Assembly (NCBI RefSeq): GCF_031998825.1
Contig: NZ_DAMACX010000023.1
Coordinates: 7,619-71,618 of the forward strand
Length of the DNA: 64,000 bases
Direction: 5' to 3'
Origin: Pseudescherichia sp031998825
GTDB taxonomy: Bacteria > Pseudomonadota > Gammaproteobacteria > Enterobacterales > Enterobacteriaceae
In this document: positions 53,165 through 62,243 of the stretch, one piece after another
Layout of the letters: each line of letters starts with the position of its first letter
Position numbering within the stretch: the first letter of the stretch is position 1
The notes under the pieces: generated by a model
Told to the model about the DNA's origin: nothing
What the model saw: the letters and a program-made list of their open reading frames with translations, nothing else
The model's database searches: none
Position numbers and translations under genes: made by a program

Positions 53165-53245
53165 TATCCAGCGTAAGCTGTATACTACATAAGTTGTATC
53201 CGGAATTAACCCCCTCTCAATCGTTGAACGTCTCAGGAAAGAATC

Positions 53246-53971
53246 ATGGCTACCAATGCAAAACCCGTCTATAAACGCATCCTGCTTAAGCTCAGCGGTG
53301 AAGCGTTACAGGGCACCGAAGGCTTCGGTATCGACGCAAGCATCCTTGACCGCATGGCTCAGGAGATTAAAGAGCTGGTGGAGTTAGGTATCCAGGTAGG
53401 CGTCGTCATTGGTGGTGGTAACCTTTTCCGTGGCGCAGGCCTGGCGAAAGCGGGGATGAACCGCGTAGTGGGCGACCACATGGGTATGCTGGCAACGGTC
53501 ATGAACGGCCTGGCAATGCGTGATGCGCTCCACCGCGCCTATGTGAACGCCCGCCTGATGTCCGCTATTCCGCTGAATGGCGTCTGTGATAACTACAGCT
53601 GGGCTGAAGCCATCAGCCTGCTGCGTAACAACCGGGTAGTGATCCTCTCTGCCGGTACCGGTAACCCGTTCTTTACCACCGACTCCGCGGCCTGCCTGCG
53701 CGGGATCGAGATCGAAGCGGACGTGGTGCTGAAGGCGACCAAGGTAGACGGCGTGTTTACTGCCGATCCGGCAAAAGATCCGGCTGCTACCATGTACGAT
53801 CAGCTGAGCTACAGCGAAGTACTGGATAAAGAGCTGAAGGTAATGGATCTGGCGGCCTTCACCCTGGCCCGTGACCACAAGCTGCCGATTCGTGTGTTCA
53901 ACATGAACAAGCCGGGCGCGCTGCGTCGCGTGGTAATGGGCGAAAAAGAGGGCACGTTGATCACGGAGTAA
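53246..53971 (+). CDS. pyrH: Uridylate kinase
   Basis: Hexameric UMP kinase of the amino-acid-kinase fold, activated by GTP and inhibited by UTP. It has 241 residues. Motifs: KLSGEALQG, IGGGNLFRG and the TDSAACLRGIEIEADVVLKATKVDG segment. Confidence 0.98.
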   Translation: MATNAKPVYKRILLKLSGEALQGTEGFGIDASILDRMAQEIKELVELGIQVGVVIGGGNLFRGAGLAKAGMNRVVGDHMGMLATVMNGLAMRDALHRAYVNARLMSAIPLNGVCDNYSWAEAISLLRNNRVVILSAGTGNPFFTTDSAACLRGIEIEADVVLKATKVDGVFTADPAKDPAATMYDQLSYSEVLDKELKVMDLAAFTLARDHKLPIRVFNMNKPGALRRVVMGEKEGTLITE

Positions 53972-54030
53972 TTTCCGTCGTCGACAAATAGAGGTAAGAT
54001 TCCGCCTTAACAGTAAAGCGGTTCTTATCA

Positions 54031-54092
54031 GACACCTTTTACGGTGTCAGAGATTAAACGGGGCTATACTTAGCACACTTTTACGGCGTGCT
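54031..54092. other. Two successive hairpins sharing a TTTTAC loop, between pyrH and frr
   Basis: GACACC-TTTTAC-GGTGTC (54031-54048, perfect) and AGCACAC-TTTTAC-G-GCGTGCT (54072-54092, one mismatch). A TATACT hexamer at 54065-54070 lies between and may be an frr -10. Role unknown. Confidence 0.5.
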
Positions 54093-54133
54093 GCGTATGG
54101 TCTGCCTGAGACAAGTTTTCAAGGATTCGTAAC

Positions 54134-54691
54134 GTGATTAACGATATCAGAAAAGATGCCGAAGTCCGCATGGATAAATGCGTTGAAGCATTCAAAACCC
54201 AAATCAGCAAAGTGCGCACCGGTCGTGCTTCCCCAAGCCTGCTGGACGGCATTATGGTGCCATACTACGGTACCCCTACGCCGCTGCGTCAGTTAGCCAA
54301 CATTACCGTGGAAGACTCCCGCACGTTGAAAATCAACGTGTTCGATCGCTCCCTCAGCCCTGCGGTTGAGAAGGCTATCATGGCGTCCGACCTCGGTCTG
54401 AACCCAAGCTCTGCCGGGACCGACATCCGCGTTCCGCTGCCGCCGCTGACCGAAGAGCGTCGTAAAGACCTGATCAAAGTGGTACGTGGCGAAGCCGAAG
54501 GCGCGCGCGTGGCGGTACGTAACGTACGTCGTGATGCCAACGACAAGGTGAAAGCGCTGCTGAAAGATAAAGCGATCAGCGAAGATGAAGATCGTCGCTC
54601 CCAGGATGACGTGCAGAAGCTGACCGACGTCGCCATCAAAAAAGTCGATGCGGCGCTGGCGGAAAAAGAAGCGGAACTGATGCAGTTCTGA
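54134..54691 (+). CDS. frr: Ribosome recycling factor
   Basis: Dissociates the post-termination ribosome with EF-G. It has 185 residues as in E. coli; starts MINDIRKDAEVRMDKCVEAF. Fully conserved helical domain. Confidence 0.99.
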   Translation: MINDIRKDAEVRMDKCVEAFKTQISKVRTGRASPSLLDGIMVPYYGTPTPLRQLANITVEDSRTLKINVFDRSLSPAVEKAIMASDLGLNPSSAGTDIRVPLPPLTEERRKDLIKVVRGEAEGARVAVRNVRRDANDKVKALLKDKAISEDEDRRSQDDVQKLTDVAIKKVDAALAEKEAELMQF

Positions 54692-54710
54692 TCCCGCGCA
54701 CGTGATTAAA

Positions 54711-54760
54711 CAAAACGCCGTTCAGAGAAGCCCCACCGGGTTTTTGCTGGCGGCGTTTTG
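54711..54760 (+). terminator. Stem-loop after frr
   Basis: Perfect 10-bp inverted repeat CAAAACGCCG / CGGCGTTTTG around a 30-nt loop. The T run is inside the descending arm, as in many enterobacterial terminators. Confidence 0.7.
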
Positions 54761-54802
54761 CTATATTGCTCTTCTCCAGCCACCTTTGGACACCTCTCTC
54801 TC

Positions 54803-56002
54803 ATGAAGCAGCTCACCCTCCTTGGCTCAACCGGCTCTATCGGTTGCAGTACCCTTGATGTGGTTCGCCACAATCCCGATCGCTTTGCCGTCACGGCGCT
54901 GGTTGCCGGTAAAAACGTGGCCCGCATGGCGGAGCAGTGTTTGGAGTTCACGCCGCGCTATGCGGTGATGGACGACGACGCCTGCGCCCGCGAACTCAAC
55001 GCGCTATTGACCGAGCACGGCAGCCGTACCGAGGTGCTGAGCGGCCAGCAGGCCGCCTGTGATATGGCCGCGCTGGACGAGGTCGACCAGGTGATGGCTG
55101 CTATCGTCGGGGCGGCGGGGCTGCTGCCGACCCTGGCGGCGATCCGCGCCGGGAAGCGTGTGCTGCTGGCTAATAAGGAGTCGCTGGTCACCTGCGGCCG
55201 CCTGTTTATGGAGGCAGTGAAAGAGAGTGGGGCGCAGCTTCTGCCGGTAGATAGCGAGCATAACGCTATTTTTCAGAGTTTACCGCAACCCTTCCAGCGT
55301 AACCTGGGGTACGCTGACCTCGAGCAAAATGGCGTAGCATCCATTCTGCTTACCGGGTCTGGTGGCCCCTTTCGTGAGACGCCGCTGTCTGAACTGGCTG
55401 CAATGACGCCGGATCAGGCCTGCCGCCATCCGAACTGGTCAATGGGACGTAAAATCTCCGTTGATTCCGCCACCATGATGAACAAAGGTCTGGAATATAT
55501 TGAAGCGCGCTGGCTGTTTAACGCCTCTGCTCGCCAGATGGAAGTGCTGATTCACCCCCAGTCGGTGATCCACTCTATGGTGCGTTACCAGGATGGCAGC
55601 GTGTTAGCGCAGCTGGGTGAGCCGGATATGCGTACGCCTATTGCCCATACGATGGCCTGGCCGGATCGCGTCAGCTCCGGGGTCAAGGCCCTCGATTTTT
55701 GCTCGCTCGGCACGTTGAGCTTTGCCGCCCCGGATTACGATCGCTATCCCTGCCTGAAGCTGGCTATGGAGGCGTTTGAACAGGGGCAGGCGGCGACAAC
55801 GGCGCTGAATGCCGCAAATGAGGTGACGGTGGCCGCATTCCTGGATTCGCGCATTCGCTTTACCGATATCGCTGCCCTTAATCTATCCGTACTTGAACGT
55901 ATAGATCTGCGCGAACCGCAGAGCATCGATGATGTTTTGGCAGTGGACGCGCTGGCCCGTGAGACGGCACAGAAACAGGTGATGAATCTCGCAAGCCGGT
56001 GA
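54803..56002 (+). CDS. dxr: 1-deoxy-D-xylulose 5-phosphate reductoisomerase
   Basis: NADPH-dependent second step of the MEP isoprenoid pathway. The ATG at 54803 (MKQLTLLGSTGSIGCSTLDV) gives 399 residues (E. coli 398); an ATG at 54758 falls in the frr terminator. NADPH loop GSTGSIG and the metal/substrate motif VDSEHNAIFQ are present. Fosmidomycin target. Confidence 0.98.
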   Translation: MKQLTLLGSTGSIGCSTLDVVRHNPDRFAVTALVAGKNVARMAEQCLEFTPRYAVMDDDACARELNALLTEHGSRTEVLSGQQAACDMAALDEVDQVMAAIVGAAGLLPTLAAIRAGKRVLLANKESLVTCGRLFMEAVKESGAQLLPVDSEHNAIFQSLPQPFQRNLGYADLEQNGVASILLTGSGGPFRETPLSELAAMTPDQACRHPNWSMGRKISVDSATMMNKGLEYIEARWLFNASARQMEVLIHPQSVIHSMVRYQDGSVLAQLGEPDMRTPIAHTMAWPDRVSSGVKALDFCSLGTLSFAAPDYDRYPCLKLAMEAFEQGQAATTALNAANEVTVAAFLDSRIRFTDIAALNLSVLERIDLREPQSIDDVLAVDALARETAQKQVMNLASR

Positions 56003-56101
56003 TATTGCAGCCGTGAATGGCCGTGATATTTGTTAGCGTTCGGCTTCAGTGATATAGTCTGCGCCACCCGATCGCTGGTCTCAGGGCCGGAGCGGTCAGG
56101 T

Positions 56102-56128
56102 AAGCCGTGGTTTGACACGGCTTTTTTT
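56102..56128 (+). terminator. Intrinsic terminator after dxr
   Basis: 8-bp stem AAGCCGTG / CACGGCTT with a 6-nt loop, followed by TTTTT. In E. coli a terminator also lies between dxr and uppS. Confidence 0.85.
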
Positions 56129-56189
56129 ACGTAAAGGCTTCAGTATTTCTGAGTACCGCTAAATCCTTTTCAGGGACTTAAAACGCGTT

Positions 56190-56948
56190 ATGTTGTCAAT
56201 GAACCTTCCTTTAAGCGAGAATTTGCCAGCGCATGGCTGCCGCCATGTGGCGATAATTATGGATGGCAATGGTCGCTGGGCAAAAAGACAAGGGAAGATA
56301 CGAGCCTTTGGACATAAAGCCGGAGCGAAGTCCGTCCGCCGCGCAGTCTCCTATGCTGCGAACCACGGCATTGACGCGCTAACGCTGTATGCTTTTAGCA
56401 GTGAGAACTGGAACCGTCCGGCGCAGGAGGTCACTGCGCTGATGGAGCTGTTTGTGTGGGCGCTGGATAGCGAAGTAAAAAGCCTGCACCGTCACAATGT
56501 ACGCCTGCGCGTCATCGGTGACACCAGCCGTTTTAACTCACGTCTGCAGGAGCGCATTCGCAAAGCGGAGGCGTTAACCGCGCAAAATAGCGGGCTAACG
56601 CTGAATATCGCCGCGAATTATGGCGGACGTTGGGATATTATTCAGGGTGTACAGCAGTTAGCGGTACAGGTACAAGAAGGGCTGTTACGCCCGGACCAAA
56701 TTGATGAAGAGGCGCTGAGTAAGCAAATCTGCATGCATGAACTGGCTCCAGTGGATTTAGTGATAAGGACAGGGGGGGAGCACCGCATCAGTAACTTTTT
56801 GCTGTGGCAAATTGCCTATGCTGAACTTTACTTCACGGATGTTCTTTGGCCTGATTTCGATGAACAAGACTTTGAAGGTGCGCTGCATGCCTTTGCCAAT
56901 CGAGAGCGTCGTTTCGGCGGCACCGAGCCTGGTGGCGACAAAGCCTGA
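56190..56948 (+). CDS. uppS: Undecaprenyl diphosphate synthase
   Basis: Condenses eight isopentenyl units onto FPP to give undecaprenyl diphosphate, the cell-wall lipid carrier. It has 252 residues (E. coli 253; also named ispU). Motifs: IMDGNGRWAK (catalytic Asp) and DLVIRTGGEHRISNFLLWQ. First of the uppS-cdsA-rseP-bamA run. Confidence 0.98.
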   Translation: MLSMNLPLSENLPAHGCRHVAIIMDGNGRWAKRQGKIRAFGHKAGAKSVRRAVSYAANHGIDALTLYAFSSENWNRPAQEVTALMELFVWALDSEVKSLHRHNVRLRVIGDTSRFNSRLQERIRKAEALTAQNSGLTLNIAANYGGRWDIIQGVQQLAVQVQEGLLRPDQIDEEALSKQICMHELAPVDLVIRTGGEHRISNFLLWQIAYAELYFTDVLWPDFDEQDFEGALHAFANRERRFGGTEPGGDKA

Positions 56949-56960
56949 TGGGGGTAGCTT

Positions 56961-57818
56961 TTGCTGAAGTATCGCCTGATTTCTGCTTTTGTATTAATAC
57001 CCGTCGTCATTGCGGCGCTATTTTTACTCCCCCCGGTGGGGTTTGCTCTGGTCACGCTCGCGGTCTGTATGCTGGCCGCATGGGAGTGGGGCCAGCTTAG
57101 CGGCTTTACTTCACGCACGCAGCGAGTATGGCTGGCCGTGCTCTGCGGCCTGCTGCTGGCGGTGATGCTCTTTACGATCCCGGAGTACCATCACAACGTT
57201 CATCAGCCGCTGGTTGAGGGCTCGCTGTGGGCCTCGCTGGGCTGGTGGATTGCCGCGCTGCTGCTGGTGCTGTTCTATCCCGCCTCGGCGGCGCTGTGGC
57301 GGCACTCAAAGGCGCTGCGCCTGCTGTTTGGTATCCTCACTATCGTTCCCTTTTTCTGGGGCATGCTGGCGCTGCGCGCCTGGCACTATGAGGACAACCA
57401 CTACAGCGGGGCGCTGTGGCTGCTCTACGTCATGATCCTCGTCTGGGGTGCGGATTCCGGCGCATACATGTTCGGCAAGCTGTTCGGCAAGCATAAGCTG
57501 GCCCCGAAGGTGTCGCCGGGGAAAACCTGGCAGGGCTTTATCGGCGGCCTGTTTACGGCGGCGGTGATCTCCTGGGGCTATAGCGTCTGGGCGAACCTTG
57601 AGGTTGCGCTCTCCACGCTGCTGATCTGCTCCATTGTTGCGGCGCTGGCCTCGGTGCTGGGGGATTTAACCGAAAGTATGTTTAAGCGTGAAGCCGGTAT
57701 CAAAGATAGCGGTCACCTTATTCCAGGACATGGCGGTATTCTCGATCGCATCGACAGCCTGACGGCGGCAGTACCGGTGTTTGCCTGCCTGCTACTGTTG
57801 GTCTTTGGGACGATTTAA
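56961..57818 (+). CDS. cdsA: Phosphatidate cytidylyltransferase
   Basis: Makes CDP-diacylglycerol for phospholipid synthesis. It has 285 residues and about eight membrane segments; the signature SMFKREAGIKDSGHLIPGHG is near the C terminus. Starts at TTG 56961 as in E. coli, 12 bp after uppS. Confidence 0.97.
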   Translation: MLKYRLISAFVLIPVVIAALFLLPPVGFALVTLAVCMLAAWEWGQLSGFTSRTQRVWLAVLCGLLLAVMLFTIPEYHHNVHQPLVEGSLWASLGWWIAALLLVLFYPASAALWRHSKALRLLFGILTIVPFFWGMLALRAWHYEDNHYSGALWLLYVMILVWGADSGAYMFGKLFGKHKLAPKVSPGKTWQGFIGGLFTAAVISWGYSVWANLEVALSTLLICSIVAALASVLGDLTESMFKREAGIKDSGHLIPGHGGILDRIDSLTAAVPVFACLLLLVFGTI

Positions 57819-57829
57819 CGGATGGATTT

Positions 57830-59182
57830 ATGCTGAGCATTCTCTGGAATCTGGCAGCGTTTATTGTTGCGCTAGGCGTGCTGATTACCGTGCACGAATT
57901 CGGCCATTTCTGGGTTGCTCGCCGCTGCGGCGTCCGGGTTGAGCGCTTTTCCATTGGTTTTGGCAAAGCGCTCTGGCGTCGCACCGACAAGCAGGGCACC
58001 GAGTTTGTTATCGCCCTCATCCCACTCGGCGGCTATGTCAAAATGCTCGACGAGCGCGTCGAGCCGGTGATCCCCGAGCTGCGCCACACCGCGTTTAACA
58101 ACAAAACCATCGGCCAGCGCGCCGCCGTTATCGCCGCGGGTCCCGTGGCTAACTTCCTCTTTGCTATCTTTGCCTACTGGCTGGTGTTCATCATCGGTGT
58201 CCCTGGCGTTCGTCCGGTTGTTGGTGAAATTACGGCCAACTCCATTGCGGCAAGCGCACAAATTGCCCCAGGGATGGAACTTAAGGCCGTTGACGGTATC
58301 GAAACGCCAGACTGGGATGCCGTGCGTCTGCAGCTGGTTGATAAAATTGGCGATGAGCAGACCACTCTCAGCGTAGCGCCTTTTGGCAGCGACAGCCGCC
58401 AGCAGAAGACGCTGGATCTACGCAACTGGGCGTTTGAGCCGGACAAGCAGGATCCGGTGGCGTCGCTGGGCATTCAACCGCGCGGGGCACAGATCGAATC
58501 GGTGCTGGCAGAGGTGCAGTCCGGGTCGGCGGCAAGTAAAGCGGGTTTGCAAGCTGGCGACAGGATCGTTAAAGTCGATGGGCAGACGATTACGCAGTGG
58601 ATGACGTTTGTTACTTTGGTTCGCGATAATCCGGGTACGCCGTTAGCGCTGGAGATAGAAAGGCAGGGAACTTCCTTGTCTTTAACGTTGATACCAGATA
58701 CAAAACCGGGTAGCGGCAAGGATGAAGGGTTTGCGGGCGTCGTGCCAAAGGTTATCCCGCTGCCGGACGAGTATAAGACAGTACGCCAGTATGGGCCGTT
58801 TGATGCCGTTGTCGAAGCCACGGGTAAAACCTGGCAGCTGATGAAGCTCACGGTCAGTATGCTGGGGAAATTGATAACCGGCGACGTCAAACTGAACAAC
58901 CTCAGCGGGCCGATCTCGATCGCCCAGGGGGCTGGGATGTCAGCGGAGTTTGGGTTGATCTACTACCTGATGTTTCTCGCCTTAATCAGCGTGAACCTGG
59001 GGATTATCAACCTGTTCCCTCTACCGGTTTTAGATGGGGGACACCTGCTGTTTTTAGCGATAGAGAAGCTAAAAGGCGGGCCGGTATCCGAGCGGGTTCA
59101 AGACTTTAGTTATCGCATTGGCTCAATTCTGCTGGTGCTGTTAATGGGGCTTGCACTTTTCAATGATTTCTCTCGGTTATGA
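57830..59182 (+). CDS. rseP: Site-2 zinc metalloprotease RseP
   Basis: Intramembrane protease that cuts anti-sigma-E RseA and clears signal peptides; it controls the sigma-E response that drives degP in this window. It has 450 residues. HExxH is His22-Glu23-Phe-Gly-His26, two PDZ domains follow, and the LDG motif is NLFPLPVLDGGHLLF. Confidence 0.98.
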   Translation: MLSILWNLAAFIVALGVLITVHEFGHFWVARRCGVRVERFSIGFGKALWRRTDKQGTEFVIALIPLGGYVKMLDERVEPVIPELRHTAFNNKTIGQRAAVIAAGPVANFLFAIFAYWLVFIIGVPGVRPVVGEITANSIAASAQIAPGMELKAVDGIETPDWDAVRLQLVDKIGDEQTTLSVAPFGSDSRQQKTLDLRNWAFEPDKQDPVASLGIQPRGAQIESVLAEVQSGSAASKAGLQAGDRIVKVDGQTITQWMTFVTLVRDNPGTPLALEIERQGTSLSLTLIPDTKPGSGKDEGFAGVVPKVIPLPDEYKTVRQYGPFDAVVEATGKTWQLMKLTVSMLGKLITGDVKLNNLSGPISIAQGAGMSAEFGLIYYLMFLALISVNLGIINLFPLPVLDGGHLLFLAIEKLKGGPVSERVQDFSYRIGSILLVLLMGLALFNDFSRL

Positions 59183-59211
59183 GAGTTAGTTAGGAAGAAC
59201 GCATAATAACG

Positions 59212-61629
59212 ATGGCGATGAAAAAGTTGCTTATAGCGTCGCTGCTGTTTAGCAGCGCGACCGTATACGGTGCTGAAGGGTTCGTAGTGAAAGATATTCA
59301 TTTCGAAGGCTTACAGCGTGTCGCCGTTGGTGCGGCCCTCCTCAGTATGCCAGTGCGTCAGGGTGACACGGTGACTGATGAAGACATCAGTAATATCATC
59401 CGTGCGCTGTTTGCCACCGGCAACTTCGAGGACGTTCGCGTCCTGCGCGATGGTGATACGCTCCTCGTGCAGGTTAAAGAGCGTCCAACCATTGCCAGCA
59501 TCACCTTCTCGGGCAATAAGTCCGTAAAAGATGACATGCTGAAGCAGAACCTCGAAGCCTCTGGCGTGCGCGTGGGTGAATCACTCGATCGCACCACCCT
59601 GGCCGATATCGAAAAAGGTCTGGAAGATTTCTACTACAGCGTCGGTAAGTACAGCGCAAGCGTGAAAGCGGTCGTTACGCCGCTGCCGCGTAACCGCGTC
59701 GACCTGAAGCTGGTCTTCCAGGAGGGCGTCTCCGCCAAAATTCAACAGATCAACATCGTCGGTAACCACGCGTTCAGTACCGAAGAGCTGATCTCAACCT
59801 TCCAGCTGCGCGACGAAGTGCCGTGGTGGAACGTAGTGGGCGACCGTAAATACCAGAAACAGAAACTGGCGGGCGATCTCGAGACCCTGCGCAGCTACTA
59901 TCTGGATCGCGGCTATGCGCGCTTCAACATCGATTCGACTCAGGTCAGTCTGACTCCTGACAAGAAAGGTATCTACATCACGGTTAACATTACCGAAGGC
60001 GATCAGTACAAGCTTTCTGGTGTTGAAGTGAGTGGCAACCTGGCAGGGCACTCTGCTGAAATCGAGAGTCTGACCAAGCTTCAGCCGGGCGAGCTGTATA
60101 GCGGTGCGAAAGTGACCAAAATGGAAGACGGCATTAAAAAGCTGCTCGGCCGTTATGGTTATGCTTATCCACGTGTACAAACTCAGCCTGAAATCAACGA
60201 TACGGATAAAACCGTTAAGCTCCACGTTAACGTTGATGCGGGTAACCGTTTCTACGTACGTAAGATCCGTTTTGAAGGCAACGACACCTCTAAAGACTCC
60301 GTACTGCGCCGCGAAATGCGCCAGATGGAAGGGGCGTGGTTGGGCAGCGATCTGGTTGACCAGGGTAAAGAGCGTCTGAACCGTCTGGGCTATTTCGAAA
60401 CGGTTGATACGGACACCCAGCGTGTACCAGGCAGACCGGATCAGGTTGACGTGGTCTATAAGGTCAAAGAGCGTAACACCGGTAGCTTTAACTTTGGTGT
60501 CGGTTACGGTACTGAAAGTGGCGTCAGCTTCCAGGTGGGCGTGCAGCAGGATAACTGGTTAGGTACTGGCTATTCCGTAGGTATCAACGGTACCAAAAAC
60601 GACTACCAGACTTACTCTGAGCTCTCTGTTACTAACCCTTACTTCACCGTTGATGGTGTGAGTCTGGGCGGTCGTATTTTCTATAACGACTTTAAAGCGG
60701 ATGATGCAGACCTGTCCTCGTATACCAACAAGAGCTACGGCGTTGATGGTACGCTCGGTTTCCCAATTAACGAATACAACACCCTGCGTGCTGGTTTAGG
60801 TTACGTGCATAACGACCTGTCCAACATGCAACCGCAGGTGGCCATGTGGCGTTATCTGGACTCTATCGGACAGTCTGCAAGCACCTCCAATGATGATAAC
60901 GGCTTTGCCGCAGATGACTTCACCTTCAACTATGGCTGGACGTATAACCGCCTCGACCGTGGTTTCTTCCCGACCGAAGGCTCGCGCGTCAACCTGAACG
61001 GTAAAGTTACGGTCCCGGGCTCTGACAATGAGTTTTATAAAGTTACTCTCGATACCGCGTCATACTTCCCGATCGACGAAGATCACAAATGGGTGGTTCT
61101 GGGTCGTACGCGCTGGGGTTACGGCGACGGCTTAGGTGGCAAAGAACTGCCATTCTACGAGAACTTCTATGCAGGTGGTTCAAGCACCGTACGTGGCTTC
61201 CAGTCCAATAACATTGGTCCGAAAGCAGCCTATTACGGCGGTAATGACGAAGATAACTGCAATAAGTCTTCATCAAGCGAAGTGTGTAGCTCTGATGACG
61301 CAGTAGGCGGTAACGCAATGGGTGTTGCAAGCCTGGAGTTTATTACCCCTACGCCGTTTATCAGCGATAAGTATGCCAATTCCGTACGTACGTCCTTCTT
61401 CCTGGACGCGGGTACCGTATGGGATACTAACTGGGAAAATACCAGTGCGACCCGGGCTGCCGGTATTCCAGACTACAGCGATCCGAGCAATATTCGTATG
61501 TCTGCGGGTCTCGCACTACAATGGATGTCACCGCTGGGGCCGTTGGTCTTCTCCTACGCCCAGCCGTTTAAGAAATACGAAGGAGACAAAGCGGAACAGT
61601 TCCAGTTTAACATTGGTAAAACCTGGTAA
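59212..61629 (+). CDS. bamA: Outer membrane protein assembly factor BamA
   Basis: Core of the BAM complex that folds outer-membrane proteins; essential. It has 805 residues (E. coli 810): a 20-residue signal peptide, five POTRA domains (about 21-420) and a 16-strand barrel. The loop-6 VRGF motif is present, as is a Cys pair in the surface loop (NCNKSSSSEVCSSDD). Extracellular loops differ most from E. coli, as expected for a surface-exposed region. Confidence 0.98.
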   Translation: MAMKKLLIASLLFSSATVYGAEGFVVKDIHFEGLQRVAVGAALLSMPVRQGDTVTDEDISNIIRALFATGNFEDVRVLRDGDTLLVQVKERPTIASITFSGNKSVKDDMLKQNLEASGVRVGESLDRTTLADIEKGLEDFYYSVGKYSASVKAVVTPLPRNRVDLKLVFQEGVSAKIQQINIVGNHAFSTEELISTFQLRDEVPWWNVVGDRKYQKQKLAGDLETLRSYYLDRGYARFNIDSTQVSLTPDKKGIYITVNITEGDQYKLSGVEVSGNLAGHSAEIESLTKLQPGELYSGAKVTKMEDGIKKLLGRYGYAYPRVQTQPEINDTDKTVKLHVNVDAGNRFYVRKIRFEGNDTSKDSVLRREMRQMEGAWLGSDLVDQGKERLNRLGYFETVDTDTQRVPGRPDQVDVVYKVKERNTGSFNFGVGYGTESGVSFQVGVQQDNWLGTGYSVGINGTKNDYQTYSELSVTNPYFTVDGVSLGGRIFYNDFKADDADLSSYTNKSYGVDGTLGFPINEYNTLRAGLGYVHNDLSNMQPQVAMWRYLDSIGQSASTSNDDNGFAADDFTFNYGWTYNRLDRGFFPTEGSRVNLNGKVTVPGSDNEFYKVTLDTASYFPIDEDHKWVVLGRTRWGYGDGLGGKELPFYENFYAGGSSTVRGFQSNNIGPKAAYYGGNDEDNCNKSSSSEVCSSDDAVGGNAMGVASLEFITPTPFISDKYANSVRTSFFLDAGTVWDTNWENTSATRAAGIPDYSDPSNIRMSAGLALQWMSPLGPLVFSYAQPFKKYEGDKAEQFQFNIGKTW

Positions 61630-61747
61630 TTGTCCGTTGCAAAGGAATGCGTTGGCAGTGTAGCGCTGACAACTGGCGATCGCAGGATCGCCTTGCCACG
61701 CAAAGAACGGTACCTTCGGGTACCAATGGGATGGTAAGGAGTTAATT

Positions 61748-62240
61748 GTGAAAAAGTGGTTATTAGCTGCAGGTCTCGGTTTAGCGATGGCAACTTCTGC
61801 TCAGGCTGCAGACAAAATTGCAATCGTCAATATGGGTAACTTGTTCCAGCAGGTTGCGCAGAAAACGGGTGTTTCTGCCACGCTGGAGAACGAGTTCAAA
61901 GGCCGTGCAAGCGAACTGCAAGGTATGGANNNNNNNNNNNNNNNNNNNNNNNNNNNNNNNNNNNNNNNNNNNNNNNNNNNNNNNNNNNNNNNNNNNNNNN
62001 NNNNNNNNNNNNNNNNNNNNNNNNNNNNNNNNNNNNNNNNNNNNNNNNNNNNNNTTTGAGCAGGATCGTCAACGTCGTTCTAACGAAGAACGTGGCAAGC
62101 TGGTTACCCGTATCCAGTCCGCTGTGAAAGCTGTTGCCGCCGATCAGAACATCGATCTGGTTGTTGATGGCAACGCTGTTGCATTCAACAGCAGCGATGT
62201 TAAAGACATCACCGCTGATGTGCTGAAACAGGTTAAATAA
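61748..62240 (+). CDS. skp: Periplasmic chaperone Skp (interrupted by assembly gap)
   Basis: Chaperone for unfolded outer-membrane proteins. It starts at GTG 61748, has a signal peptide (MKKWLLAAGLGLAMATSAQA) and resumes after the gap with FEQDRQRRSNEERGKLV to the C-terminal DVLKQVK. The reading frames on the two sides do not match across the 125 N. E. coli Skp has 40 residues here, needing 118 missing bases; that gives 161 residues and restores frame. Intact gene with a mis-sized gap is the best reading. Confidence 0.95.
61930..62054. other. Assembly gap of 125 N in skp (real length probably 118)
   Basis: Spans codons 61 to 100 of skp. Frame and the E. coli length both call for 118 bases. 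Confidence 0.8.
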
Positions 62241-62243
62241 GTA

